Shown: positions 35,296 to 46,328 of the stretch, piece after piece
Layout: every line of letters begins with the position of its first letter
Numbering within the stretch: position 1 is the first letter of the stretch
Source of the DNA: Macrotrachela quadricornifera
Taxonomy: Eukaryota > Rotifera > Eurotatoria > Philodinida > Philodinidae
Assembly (NCBI GenBank): GCA_022393335.1
Contig: JAJEKB010020526.1
Coordinates: forward strand, 350,278 to 414,277
Direction of reading: 5' to 3'
Length of the DNA stretch: 64,000 nucleotides
The notes under the pieces: model-generated
Databases searched by the model: none
Told to the model about the DNA's origin: nothing
What the model saw: only the letters and a program-made list of their open reading frames with translations
Program-made: the position numbers and the translations under genes

Positions 35296-35891
35296 ATTGA
35301 ATCTAAAAAGTTCTCTAAAATAATCTTGCTAAAAATCTATTTATAAAATCAGTATTTTAAAAAGAAAAAATAACAAAATTTATCAGATTTAAAATCTATG
35401 CAAATCTTTAAACATGCAATTTTCTCTAATTGGAGAAATGCTTTTTTTTTCTGTGAAATTATTTGCTCCTTATTATATATATTTCTTTATCATAATAAAA
35501 ATGATACTAAAGAATATTATGTCATGATTTTTTTGAGAAGAGTGAACAATGTTATAGAAAACTTATACAATCACAACACTCACAAAAATACTCATGTCTC
35601 CAAAGACATGAATATTAAAGAACTATTGCTAATTTGAAGTTAGTCAGTGATGAATATATTAATAAAAAGAAATTTTTCTAAATAAATATCAACTTTACTT
35701 TATTTACTAATGCAATTCATCAATCACAACTTACTGAATGCGCATATTAAAACAATTCTGTCATCATTTTGATATCACTTGAAGAATTTTCAAATAATTA
35801 GAAACATTCTTTTGTCTTTAATTTTTACATACAATACTATTAGAAAGATCGACTTCCATCTTTTGCAATACGCCCACTTTTCCCCTCAACA
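35296..35891. other. Spacer, nothing supported
   Basis: A+T-rich; a 79-codon frame at 35398-35637 shows no family resemblance. Confidence 0.35.
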
Positions 35892-35966
35892 ATGCTAAAA
35901 CTAATAGTTGTACTCATTATTTTATCTTGTCATTTTTCCATAACTTTCTTATCTCAATGCTATAAA
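35892..35966 (+). pseudogene. Signal-peptide-like first exon cut by a CCGGAA island
   Basis: ATG at 35892 opens MLKLIVVLIILSCHFSITFL followed by SQCYKH, a textbook secretory leader with a plausible cleavage site. Within eight codons the sequence passes into the island that starts with ATACCCAGGTCGAAG. Either the island inserted into a secreted-protein gene or the resemblance is chance. No downstream exon is found. Confidence 0.35.
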
Positions 35967-36315
35967 CATACCCAGGTCGAAGATTCCGGCCTCCGGAAAC
36001 GGTCAGGAACCGGCCGGAAACGGTGTCTTTCCGGGAGCAATCCGGCCGTTTCCGCACAAGGAAATCGCCGGAACCGGCCGGAAAAAACACGGATCAGGGA
36101 AGCAGTATTCCGGACCTGAAAGCAATCGTACCGGAAACGGTGTATTCCAAGCATTTCCGCAAGCTGGAAAACAAACGGATCGATACCGTATCCTGCCGGC
36201 AAAAAACCAGGAACCCACGGGATACGTTCGTAAAATAACCCGGATCCCTCCGGAACCACAGCGGAATTATCTCGTAAAATTTCGGAAAAAACCGGAAAAG
36301 ACACCGTTTCCCACA
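35967..36315 (+). repeat. CCGGAA-saturated island, copy/arm 1
   Basis: A G+C-rich block with about 25 CCGG cores, mostly as CCGGAA or TTCCGG in both orientations. It starts ATACCCAGGTCGAAG. The inner phrase GATCAGGGAAGCAGTATTCC also occurs inverted at 39013-39035. ORFs crossing it are artefacts. Confidence 0.7.
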
Positions 36316-36359
36316 TTAAAATTTAAAAGACTTTCTCAAAATAATGAATCCGTCGAAGG

Positions 36360-36930
36360 AAAAAGTCTCAATGAGACATCATGGAGTCTCATTGAGACTC
36401 CATGATGTCTCAGTGAGACTTCAAGATGTCTCATTGAGACCTCTCAATAATATGATCTAACGGGTAGTAATCATACCTACGATAGAAAGTGAAAATTTCC
36501 ATTGATGCATCTCAATGATTCAAACTAATTAATATCATACCTACGATGGAAGGTAAAAGTCTCATTGATGCTTCTTAAGGATATAAATCAATAAATATCA
36601 AACTTTTGATACGAAATAAAAGTCTTATTTAGCCTTTTCAATGATATGTTTCATCGACTCTTCACTATACCTCGTAAACGAGGTAAGAGTCTAATTGAGA
36701 CGTCTCAAAGACCTAAACTAATGTGTAATGATCAAAGCCTTCATCCTCATAAGAGTTAAAAGATTCATCGAGCCTATTCAATCCGGAACTCTACTAACAA
36801 AGCTTAGAATCTCAACGGTTAGGTTAGTCAAACTATTTTATAAATGGTGTATAATCCAGGATGAAGCTAACCGTAACGCTTAGGGAACCAAACCTTTCCT
36901 AAAATACATATCATACCGAAAATGTATCGA
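36360..36930. repeat. GTCTCAATGAGAC block with a perfect palindrome
   Basis: A 20-bp inverted arm pair with a single central base lies at 36372-36412. Then follow degenerate units of about 80-110 bp containing GTCTCATTGAG..CATACCTACGATGGAA near 36470, 36540, 36610 and 36660. Confidence 0.6.
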
Positions 36931-36964
36931 AACCTACGTTCTCAATATCTAACAGTCACTCCAA

Positions 36965-38300
36965 GGTATACACCCAAACATTCAAAACAAAACACTCACT
37001 AGATAATTGACCTATAGTTTCAATCTGACATCTCAATATTATGAAAGATCTTCACGAAAAAGAAATTACCTACCCCTAACCTTATGCATACAAAATAATC
37101 TACCCTTATACTTCGTTTTTTTCCTAAGTTCAAAAGAGGCTCAAAATGATTTTTCGTTTCACTAAAATGAGTAAAAAAATCCTACCTGAAGTATTTTTCA
37201 TACGAAACAAAGTATTACTATGTGTATGTGAAATACTTGAAACAGGCTCTCTTATATAGGCTGACATGTTCAAAACAAAACGGTGATTGGGTAAGCGACC
37301 TAAAGTCTCAATGAGACATCTCAATGAGACATCTCAATATTATGAAAAATTTTTATCAAAAAAAGTTTATTTACCCTCATCTTATGCATACAAAATAATC
37401 TATCATTATACTTCGTTTTTTCCCTAAGTTCAAAAGAGACTCAAAATGATTTTTCGTTTCACTAAAATAAGTAAAAAGATCCTACCTGAAGTATTTTTCA
37501 TACGAAACAAGGTATAACTATGTGTATGTGAAATACTTAAAACAGGCTCCTTTATATAGGCTGACATGCTCAAAACAAAACGGTCAGTGGGTAAGCGACC
37601 TAAAGTCTCAATGAGACATCTCAATATTATGAAAGATCTTTATCAAAAAAAGTTTATTTACCCTCATCTTATGCATACAAAATAATCTATCATTATACTT
37701 CGTTTTTTTCCTAAGTTCAAAAGAGACTCAAAATGATTTTTCGTTTCACTAAAATAAGTAAAAAGATCCTACCTTAAGTATTTTTCATACGAAAAAAAGT
37801 ATTACAATGTGTATGTGAAATATCTCAAATTGGATCCCTTATATAAGCTCACATGTTCAAAACAAAACGGTGATTGGGTAGTCGACCTACATCCTCAATG
37901 AGACGTCTCAATACTCCAGAAGATCTGTACGAGAAAATTTTCTTTACATCTCAAACTTATGTATACAGGATAATCTACTCCTACACTTCGCGTTTTGGCT
38001 AAGTTCAAATGAGACTCAAAATGATTTTTCATCTTACTAAAATCAATAAAAAAATTCCTATCTGAAGTATTTTTCATGCGAGGAAAAGTGTCGCAGTGTG
38101 TATGTGAATTATTTTGAATGGGCTCCCCTATATAGAGTGACATGTTCAAAACCAATTGTTGAGTGGATAGTTGAAATAAAGCCTCAATGAAACATTTGTA
38201 AAGTACAAAGGATCTTCTGGAGAAAACTTTTCTCGTTAACGTCAGTTGTAGGAGATAGTGTATTATCACACTCTTCATTTCGGTTATTTTGTAAGAGGAA
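36965..38300. repeat. Tandem array, about 285-300-bp unit, about five copies
   Basis: The phrase AAAACAAAACGGT..GGGTA..CGACCTA..TCTCAATGAGAC recurs near 36978, 37274, 37574, 37858 and (diverged) 38146. Within each unit AAGTTCAAAAGAGACTCAAA and TGATTTTTCGTTTCACTAAA also recur. Two inner units are nearly identical and so recently copied. Frames on the minus strand repeat with the unit and are not genes. Confidence 0.8.
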
Positions 38301-38837
38301 GTCAGATTTTTTTCGGTAGTCATCAACGTCTGAGATGTGGAGGTGACATGAATGTTTTTTACATCGATGAAAGCCTTCGTGGATTCTCATAATTCGCTTT
38401 ATTAGTTGTGCTAAAATTTAGGTAGTTTTTTATGAGTCTTTCGGTAGATCATTGTGCGGCAGATAAAAAAATAGCTGTAAAGATGTTATGCTGGTGTAGT
38501 GAAATAATTAACATAAATTTCCGTATCATGTACTGTTGTAAAATGGAGTTGTTTTTATAACTTTCTAATTAAAATAGATCCTAATGAATTTAAGTCACAA
38601 AATTTTGATCAATTTATAGTATATTTTCAATTTCTGATGTTATTTTTGGATGTTGATTTTTGGTCAAACTCTTTATAGCAATGAGTCGTAAGAAAATGCT
38701 AAAAAAAGAAACACTATTTTTTAATAAGAGATTGATTTATTAGTCAACAGATTATATGGTTTAACGCAGAGCTTGAAATTCCTATTGTTAGCTCGGATCA
38801 GCCAGATATGGTTGGTATATATATGAGTATTATTTCC
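38301..38837. other. Spacer, nothing recognised
   Basis: A+T-rich non-coding sequence between the tandem array and the second CCGGAA island. Confidence 0.35.
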
Positions 38838-39101
38838 GAATATAGGAAACAGCCGGAACAACACGGGAAATTGTGACTATGGAACCGGACATATACGGCA
38901 AGTTCCGAAAATACGGATTCGGGCGGAAAGTCGCCGGATTTTTTCCGGCGGCTTCCCCCACCGTTTCCGGTCGGATATGGCAGGAAAATGAGCGGAAAAT
39001 TCCGGCGAGTTCCGACCCGGAATACTGCTTCCCTGATCCGGTGATTTCCGGTGAATTCCGACCGGATCCGGCCCGTACGGCTTCGACCTGGGTATCTAAG
39101 G
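38838..39101 (-). repeat. CCGGAA-saturated island, copy/arm 2 (inverted)
   Basis: The block ends CTTCGACCTGGGTAT, the exact reverse complement of the start of arm 1 (ATACCCAGGTCGAAG). It contains CGGAATACTGCTTCCCTGAT, the reverse complement of the arm 1 phrase. It may be the other end of one 3.1-kb element or a second copy. Confidence 0.7.
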
Positions 39102-39537
39102 TAAACTTTGAATAAATCTAAGGACAAGACAAAAGAATTTAATTGAAAATATTCAAATGTAAATATTGGCAACATCATTCCTTAGATATCTAGATATTGA
39201 TAAAGAGAAAAATTAATGAACGTATTCGTCATTCTTATTTCAAATTTTTGTATGTACAATAGTTGTTTTATTGCAAATTTTCTTTTGGTAAAACTAAGTT
39301 AATATTACCAGGAACTATTTGAGAAATACTCATATAAATATAAAAGATATTATTCTCTAGAAAAACTAATGGATTTCTATTCCTTTTACATTATTATTGA
39401 AACTAATTCATGACTGTTTATAACAATATATCAATATTCATTATTATTTTTATACATATTACCAAATATATCAGTAAAAAGATTAATACTTTTAGATTTA
39501 ACAGGACAATAACATTATTCTTTATTTATTGTTTTAG
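39102..39537. other. Upstream flank of NHL exon copy 1
   Basis: No first exon with the required phase 1 donor was found. A hydrophobic start near 39217 (MNVFVILISNFCMYNSCFIA) ends at a donor in the wrong phase. Confidence 0.35.
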
Positions 39538-42006
39538 CTCTTTCATATAATCAACCAAAATTTTGTCCAAATGCATCATGGGATCCAAGTGCAATAACTT
39601 TTGCCAATAATAGTACCATCGGTTCACGACCTTATGGTATTTTTGTTAATAATAACAACACCGTCTATGTGGCTGATACGAATAGTAATCGAATTCAAAT
39701 ATGGAACAATGGAAGTATCAATCTGACACGTACAATTTCTGGAGGATTAAACAGTCCATACAGTCTCTTCGTCACAATCATGGGTGATATTTTTATTGAT
39801 AATGGCAACTCTTACAATCGAGTGGACAAATGGACATTAAATGTAACAAATTCTGTTCCAGCAATGTATGTTTGTCAACAATGTATGGGTCTATTTATCG
39901 ATGTAAGCAATACTCTCTATTGTTCACAATATACTCGTCATCAAGTTGTTGCAAAATCATTGAATAGTGATTCAGATACATTGAAAATCGTTGCTGGTAC
40001 AGGTTGTCTTGGTTCCACTTCAAATATGCTTTATTCTCCTTGTGGAATCTTTGTTAACATAAATTTCGATTTATACGTCGCAGATTGGGGTAATGGTCGA
40101 ATTCAACTTTTCAAATCAGGTCAAATGAATGCAACAACAGTAGCTGGAAATGGAGCATCAGGAACCATTACACTTAATTGTCCTACAGGAGTTGTTCTTG
40201 ATACTGATGGATATATGTTTATTGTGGATACCTATAATCACCGTGTTGTTGGAGAAGGTCCAAATGGATTTCGATGTTTAGTTGGATGTTCTGGGGGTGG
40301 TTCAGCATCGAATCAACTATACTATCCATGGACTCTCAGTTTTGACAGTTATGGAAATATGTTTATCATTGATACATATAATCATCGTGTTCAAAAATTT
40401 CTTTTGTCAACAAATTCATGTGGTACGTATGATAAAACTATGATTATTATAGAGATATTTAAAAAATCTATCGTACTTCCACTGATTTCTATTGATTTAA
40501 CACATTCAACGCGATTCAGTTTTCTTTGAAAATTCTATCAAAATATTGATTTTTATCACGAAATGCATCTAATACCCTTTTCTTTCTTTTCTGCCAGCTA
40601 GTCGTCGTTCCTTCTTTGTATCACCACATGATGAGACATGCTTTATCTTTAAAGAAAAACTCCCTTACATCACTTTCTTATTTTTTTTCATCTTATCTGT
40701 AGTATACGTAACATAAGAGAAGGAAATTTCCAGATTTTCCCTCGTTGATCTGTTCTCTCGATCCTTTTGTCGTACGTATGAAACTACCCAAAATTTGTAA
40801 TTATTCACATGTCGTTCGAAGAATCCGAAACAGAAGAAAGTACTAGCTCACTTAGTGATGTGAGCTCTTTGGATGATGATTTCGTTAGAATGGACCTGGA
40901 ATCAGGAAATTCTAATGAAGAAACTACTGGTGACAAAGTGGATTGGCAAGATTGGGATGAAATACAATCGAAATCTGATACAGAATTCATGGAAGATTAT
41001 GGACTCGTTCAAGAGGTAACTTCTGTATCAGGAGATAATACAATTCTTCCCATCGATTGCTATCGCCGCAAACTTACTGATCATATACTCGAAGAGAAAG
41101 AAGGACCTACTTGGAACGTCCGAAGACGCTGTGCTGGTTGCTATGAGAAAATCAGGCAGCAACAATCAATAGAAACGAGCCTGGTAACAACAAAGAAAAT
41201 AAAAACCATCTGTTCTGAATGTGATAAGTTTTCTTGTCTCGATTGTTTTAACGAGAAACATTTCGCTATGTAATAAATGATTCACAAAATAGCGAAGCCA
41301 AAGAAGAAGGCAGGTAATGTGTAAAATGTTGCCTAAAAGGAAAAAGAAAGTATTTTTCTACTCAGTTTTGTGTCCAAATATAGTGAGACCCACCGGTGGG
41401 TCTCATCGCGGTGAATGTGTTAAAGTTAGAATAGAGAAATGTTTGTTTAAACCAAATGAAAATAATTTTATCAAATCGAAAAGTATTATTTGAATGTAAA
41501 GTCTTTCGATATAATTAAATTTTTAAATAATTAACATTTATCATTAAATATAGATATTAGTAAATAAAATTTATACTGTTTTATAAGTGAATATTTTCTT
41601 TGAATGTAATCAATATCAATAAAAATGATTAATTTGAAAATCTAAATTTTTTAAATGAGTATATTTTAGAATTTATTGAAAAAATAGACATTGATTTTTA
41701 TTTTTATTTAAAAATAAATTATAATTATGATAAAAACAAGAGAAATATTAAAAGGCATAAATAAATATGAAAGAATTAATTGATTATATTTATAAAGTTA
41801 TAAATTATTTTAATTGTAGATGAAATTTCATCAACAAAACAATCAGTAACATTAAATCCAAAAATTGGTAATATTATTTTATTTCTATGTTTTGATTTTT
41901 TAATTAAATTTGTTTTTAATAGAAGAATCAACATATAAAATTCAATCAAAATATTCTTCATTTTCTGATTTAACAACAATAAGTACAAATGTAAAACAAG
42001 AAACAA
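39538..42006 (+). CDS. NHL-repeat propeller gene segment, copy 1 (partial)
   Basis: Exon 39538-40422 (885 bp, phase 1 at both ends, acceptor TTTTAG, donor GTACGT) encodes about six NHL blades forming a likely extracellular beta-propeller: YGIFVNNNNTVYVADTNSNR, SPCGIFVNINFDLYVADWGN, CPTGVVLDTDGYMFIVDTYN, TLSFDSYGNMFIIDTYNHRV. Two small phase-1 exons follow at 41820-41867 (DEISSTKQSVTLNPKI) and 41923-42006 (EESTYKIQSKYSSFSDL..), a Ser/Thr linker. The first resembles the 39-bp exon at 50441. The intron between 40423 and 41819 holds a piggyBac element. No start and no further exon is visible. It may be a broken partial duplicate of the gene downstream, or its own 5-prime part. Partial; direction and frame are secure. 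Confidence 0.65.
40497..41423 (+). mobile_element. piggyBac-type element, internally deleted
   Basis: TTAA at 40497-40500 and 41420-41423 bound the element. Terminal wording CACATTCAACGCGAT at the left matches inverted ATCGCGGTGAATGTG at the right. A 24-bp palindrome-like GAGACCCACCGGTGGGTCTC lies inside the right end. Length is 927 bp, against more than 2 kb for a full element. It sits 75 bp beyond NHL exon copy 1. Confidence 0.8.
40809..41273 (+). CDS. Truncated piggyBac transposase: acidic N-terminus joined to the C-terminal zinc-binding domain (154 aa)
   Basis: The open frame starts at ATG 40809 and ends TAA at 41273. Residues 1-70 are acidic and Ser-rich (SFEESETEESTSSLSDVSSL), as at the start of piggyBac transposases. 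Residues about 105-154 form the cysteine-rich domain: RRRCAGCYEKIRQ, then ICSECDKFSCLDCFNEKH, with spacing suited to a C-terminal cross-brace zinc fold. The roughly 400-residue catalytic DDD core is missing, so it cannot transpose DNA. The frame is intact. If made, the protein could bind the element ends and act as a repressor, which is speculation. It could equally be a simple deletion derivative that still looks open by chance. Confidence 0.65.
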   Translation: MSFEESETEESTSSLSDVSSLDDDFVRMDLESGNSNEETTGDKVDWQDWDEIQSKSDTEFMEDYGLVQEVTSVSGDNTILPIDCYRRKLTDHILEEKEGPTWNVRRRCAGCYEKIRQQQSIETSLVTTKKIKTICSECDKFSCLDCFNEKHFAM

Positions 42007-42898
42007 GTATGTTATTATTATTATATATTAGTTAAATATAATTTTGATGAATTGCAATTATTCTTGTGTTTTAAAGCGATTCAAAACAAAGTTTTTAAAA
42101 ATAAACATATACATGAAAATTTATTTGAAATGGTTAAAAATATATGAACAAAAAACTAAAAATGATTTGAAAAATTTTTTGTTTTATATTAAGAAATTCT
42201 TTCATAGTTGGATCATTCTTAAAGAAAAACTCATTGTTCAAAAATTGACGTATGTTAATTAGTAGAATTTATAAATAATTTATATTTTGAAAAATTTTTA
42301 TTTTTAATTTCTTTTTTTTTTTAATTAAAAAAAAACTTTTTATTATTTTATGATTTTTCTAAACAATTAAAAATTTATTTTATAAAAACTAAAATTTTGA
42401 TTTTATTTTTAATATTATAAATTCTAATAAAATTCATTATTTAAATTAAAATTAAAATAAAGATTTAATATTTTTATTTTTTAATAAATTAAAAACAGAA
42501 AATAAATTATGATTAAAACAAAATTTTTCGATAGTTTATAAAAAAACGGAAGGAGTTTAAATTTTATTTGTAGACACAATATTTTCATATTATAATAAAG
42601 TTGAATAAAATAAAATAATATGAAAGAGACTAGAAGAGATATAACTTGAAATTTTTCTAATATCAAAATTAAAACGAATATTTCTTATTTAGAATTTAGT
42701 TTTAATTATATATTTAATATTAAATAAATAAAATTAAATAATAAAAACTCAAAGATAATATCTGAAATAGTTGAAATTTTGAAGATTAATCAGAACTATA
42801 CAATAAATATGTTCTTAATAAACACAACATTTCATTAATATTTACATATGAAAAACAAAAAATTTTTCAATATAGTATTAACATTTTGTTTATATATT
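42007..42898. other. Very A+T-rich low-complexity stretch
   Basis: About 900 bp of A/T-run sequence with no legible exon; several short frames on either strand are composition artefacts. Confidence 0.45.
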
Positions 42899-45025
42899 GA
42901 CATATACCCCTGGAAAGCAAAAGTTGGATACGCTATTTCGACTCTTTTGACACTCTGAAAGCATATTCTGAAAAAAACTAACTATACCATGGGATAGTGC
43001 TTGGAATTCTTTATAATCTTATGTATATTTGTTTTAATTTGCTTTTAAGCAATACTAAGATAAATCGAGTACAACGAAAGCATCATTAAGTCCAGATTCT
43101 CATAGAAATCATTCTGTCTTCGTAACGAATTCTTTAAAGATTTATTCGCTATAGAATTACCTTTTTAAGAAAGCAATTGCATATTACGATAGTGCATGAA
43201 ATTCTCTATCATCTATATTATAATAGACTAAATTTCAGTTCAGGAACTTTCATCTGATTGGTCACAGAACGCGAAAAAGAAATATATATATATATATAAA
43301 TATGAAATGACCATATGTACACATTCTTCTGCAATCTATATTATAAGAGTTATTCTATAAGATATCTACCTATATTATAATAGACAAGCTTTTCAGTTCG
43401 GAAAACTTTTATGATTGGTCTCAGAACAAAAACAAAGTATACATGTATTATGTATATACGTCGTATATGCCTATACATTATGTATATATTTTGTATATGT
43501 CCATCTATTATGCATAGATAAATATATATATATATATATGTCAGTCATCTATATTATATTTTATACTGACGAAATTTTTTCTTATGTACATTAACCCTTT
43601 CAAAGGCACTGATGCAAATATATACCACTTTTTTGTTTTCGGTTACAGAATTATGATAAACTAAGATCAATGAGTCTGGTAAAAAGAAGAATGATACTGT
43701 ATACATGAAATAAATTCATAGTTATCCGAGATTAAGTAACACAGTTTATCTGTTTCTTCAAGAGGGATTTTGAAGAATTTTATCATTAATTCTCATTTCC
43801 AAAAGAACTTTGCCTGTCCAAAATTCGCCGATGAAGGGGTTAAATCGATTTTTCCTATGATATTAGAGTTCAACCAAGAGTGGGGACGTGAAACTCCCGA
43901 AGTACAAAGAAGTACAGGAAAGTACAGTAGAGGTATAAAGAGGTACAGTAGAGGTATATGGAAGTACAGTAGAGGTACAACGAAGTGCAATGAGAACACA
44001 GGGAAGTACAGAAAAGGGCAGCGGAGGTACAGAGAAATACAGTGAACATAAGAAAGTACAATCGACGCATAGGGGAGTACAGTAGGAGTATAGGAAAGTA
44101 CAGTGAACGTATAGGGAAATACAATGGAGGTGCAAAGAAGTACAGTAAGAACACAGGAAAGTACAGTGAAGGTATAGGAAAGTATAGTTAACGTATAGAG
44201 AAGTGCAGTGAGAGTACAGAGAAGTACAATGAATGTATGGAGAACTACAATGAGAACACAGGAGAGCACAGTGAAGATACAGTGAGGTACGGCTGGAGCA
44301 AGCACTTCACGAGTCCCACTTTCCCCCCTTAAGTCTAACCTTTCACAGGGGCCTCTAGTTCCATATATTTTTCTATTGTCTTGCATGTACTGGTTGAAAA
44401 ATAATTTGAATACAATAAACGTACCCTCAATTGACAAGATTTTTAAAATTTGAATAGTTTTTCTAGTTTTTTAATGTTTTTCTTATATTATTATTTCAGT
44501 AGAAATAAATTTTTACAAAATAAATTGTATATTCTAGTAGCGCATAAAAATTCTCTATCATCCTATGTAGAAATATTTTGTCTTTAGTTTAAATAATAAA
44601 AAAAATGAAGATTTTTTTTGAATCTTGCTAAGTGAGAATGCCTTCATTGAATTCAAGTTATTTTTCAATCAATACATGCAAGACGATAGTGAAATATATA
44701 GAATGATAGAGAATTTCATGCCCTATCGTAATATGCAATTGTTTTCTTAAAAAAGGTAATAATTCTATAGTGAGACAAAATCTAAAAAACTAATCTTGAT
44801 GATAATGACAATATCACGTCCTTGGGAATCTGAATTTGAGGGTGTTTTCGTTGTACTCAATTTATCTTAGTATTGCTTAAAAGCAAACTAAAACAAAAAT
44901 ATACAAGGTTATAAAGGACTCCAAGCACTATCCCATGGTATAGTTAGTTTTTCCAAAATGTGCTTTCAGAGTGTCAAAAGAGTCGAAATAGCGTATCCAG
45001 CTTTTCCTTTCCAGAGATATATATC
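42899..45025. mobile_element. Fold-back element with about 320-bp terminal inverted repeats
   Basis: Left arm 42899-43220 (CTGGAAAGCAAAAGTTGGAT, CGCTATTTCGACTCTTTTGA, ACTATACCATGGGATAGTGC) is answered inverted by 44690-45025 (GCACTATCCCATGGTATAGT, TCAAAAGAGTCGAAATAGCG). Arms are diverged by a few percent. Between them are internal repeats near 43225-43450 (ATTATAATAGAC twice), TA runs and a nested MITE. No transposase. Confidence 0.75.
43875..44331. mobile_element. hAT-like MITE carrying an AGTACAG minisatellite, nested
   Basis: The right end, read inward, is TAAGGGGGGAAAGTGGGACTC, close to CAAGGGGGAAAGTGCGA of the composite at 25404-28659. The left end is CAAGAGTGGGGACGTGAAAC. Flanks AGTTCAAC (43867-43874) and AGTCTAAC (44332-44339) match at six of eight bases, fitting an aged 8-bp duplication. 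The inside is about 25 units of a 16-17-bp GGAAGTACAGTAGAGGTAT-like repeat. Frames through it, on both strands, are artefacts. Confidence 0.6.
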
Positions 45026-46328
45026 ATAATTGATCCAAAAAACGATAGTTTTCATTACATTCTAATATTATATTTATAATAAAGAGATGAAATCAATTAT
45101 TAGACAATTTCAATATATATTAAGTTTAGTAAATACATAAAAAAAAGCCTCATTATCAAAATATCTTATAAAAAAATTTTGTTCGACATATAAATGAATA
45201 TGAATAAAGATACGAAATTTCTCAAAAGAACATTAGAAAAGATTATTATGAGATCGATATTAATTATGAAACTAAGTTTTATTGAAACTGAAAATAAAAG
45301 AGTTAAGATTAATACATCAATTTTAGTTTTTTCTTTCAACAAAATTGCTTTGAGAAAACGTTTTGTGGGTTAAATAGTTTTTTGCAACATACCCTTCGAA
45401 TTATACAAAATTTTTTAGCTTCATATAAAAACTCTTCTTGTATTCATATGAATGATGCTTTTGAATATTTTTGCCGTCGAAAATGGTTACTCTTGCGATG
45501 ATTAACATGAATAAAACGCTTTTTAAAATTAATTTTAAAAATCACTATCGATTGCAAACTTACTTTTATAAAAAAACAACAGAACATCTACACTTCTCGT
45601 TACAGACATCAAATTTCATTAAAGTTTGACTTTAGATTCGATATAAGCTTTAGTTTATTTCAGATGTTTGATTGAAGGCACAAATTGTATAGATGATTTG
45701 TGAAGATAATATTATCTAACACACATTATAGATTATATAGCAGATATTTCAATGAATATAGTTTGTGTGACACATTTAGATAAACTATACTCTAATCAAT
45801 AGTTTTGTTAAATATAATCTAGACATCAGACATGACAAAAGATACAGATCAATCCTCTTTCGAACGTTTCACAACTAGAAGATTGACAAAAATTTTTTTG
45901 ATAAATAATCATTGAGAATACTTTTCCAGATATATTCAAATAGTGAAGAAAGACTAGGAAATTCCATCTCTTCCTACATCAATAGTCATAATCAAAATAA
46001 ATTTATATCAAATATCTATATCTTCAGATTTGTTATCATTGATTCAGATTAATTGTCACAATACTTTTAATTTAATAATCAATATAAATTAGATTTTAAG
46101 CTAATTAAAAAAACTATATAAACAAAGCAAGACAATTTCGTTTTTCTTATTTGAAAAACAAATCTTTTACAAATCATTTTTATTTTATTAGATGAAGTCA
46201 TTTAGGATTTATTTTAATATTGTTAACTACATTATATTTATCATATTTCAAACTCGAAATATTTAAAATATTCATTAAAATATTTTTCTCTTATCAACAA
46301 TAATTATCTTATAATATATCTTTTTAAG
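45026..46328. other. Upstream flank of NHL exon copy 2
   Basis: A+T-rich, no supported first exon. A hydrophobic start at 46191 (MKSFRIYFNIVNYIIFIIFQ) lacks a donor in the phase needed by the NHL exon. Confidence 0.35.

Noticed and set aside
35960..36316. Arg/Pro-rich frames over the CCGGAA island
   Set aside because: All six frames are open because the island is G+C-rich and stop-poor; not evidence of a gene.
37130..37624. Pair of near-identical 64-codon minus-strand frames
   Set aside because: They repeat with the 300-bp tandem unit and carry no codon or domain support.
36360..38300. A CRISPR-like repeat array
   Set aside because: Units are 285-300 bp or irregular, with no short uniform repeats and unique spacers, and the genome is eukaryotic.
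43770..44437. Several overlapping frames on both strands, including a 214-codon one
   Set aside because: They follow the AGTACAG minisatellite of a MITE; composition is periodic (Leu/Tyr/Thr/Cys) with no family resemblance.
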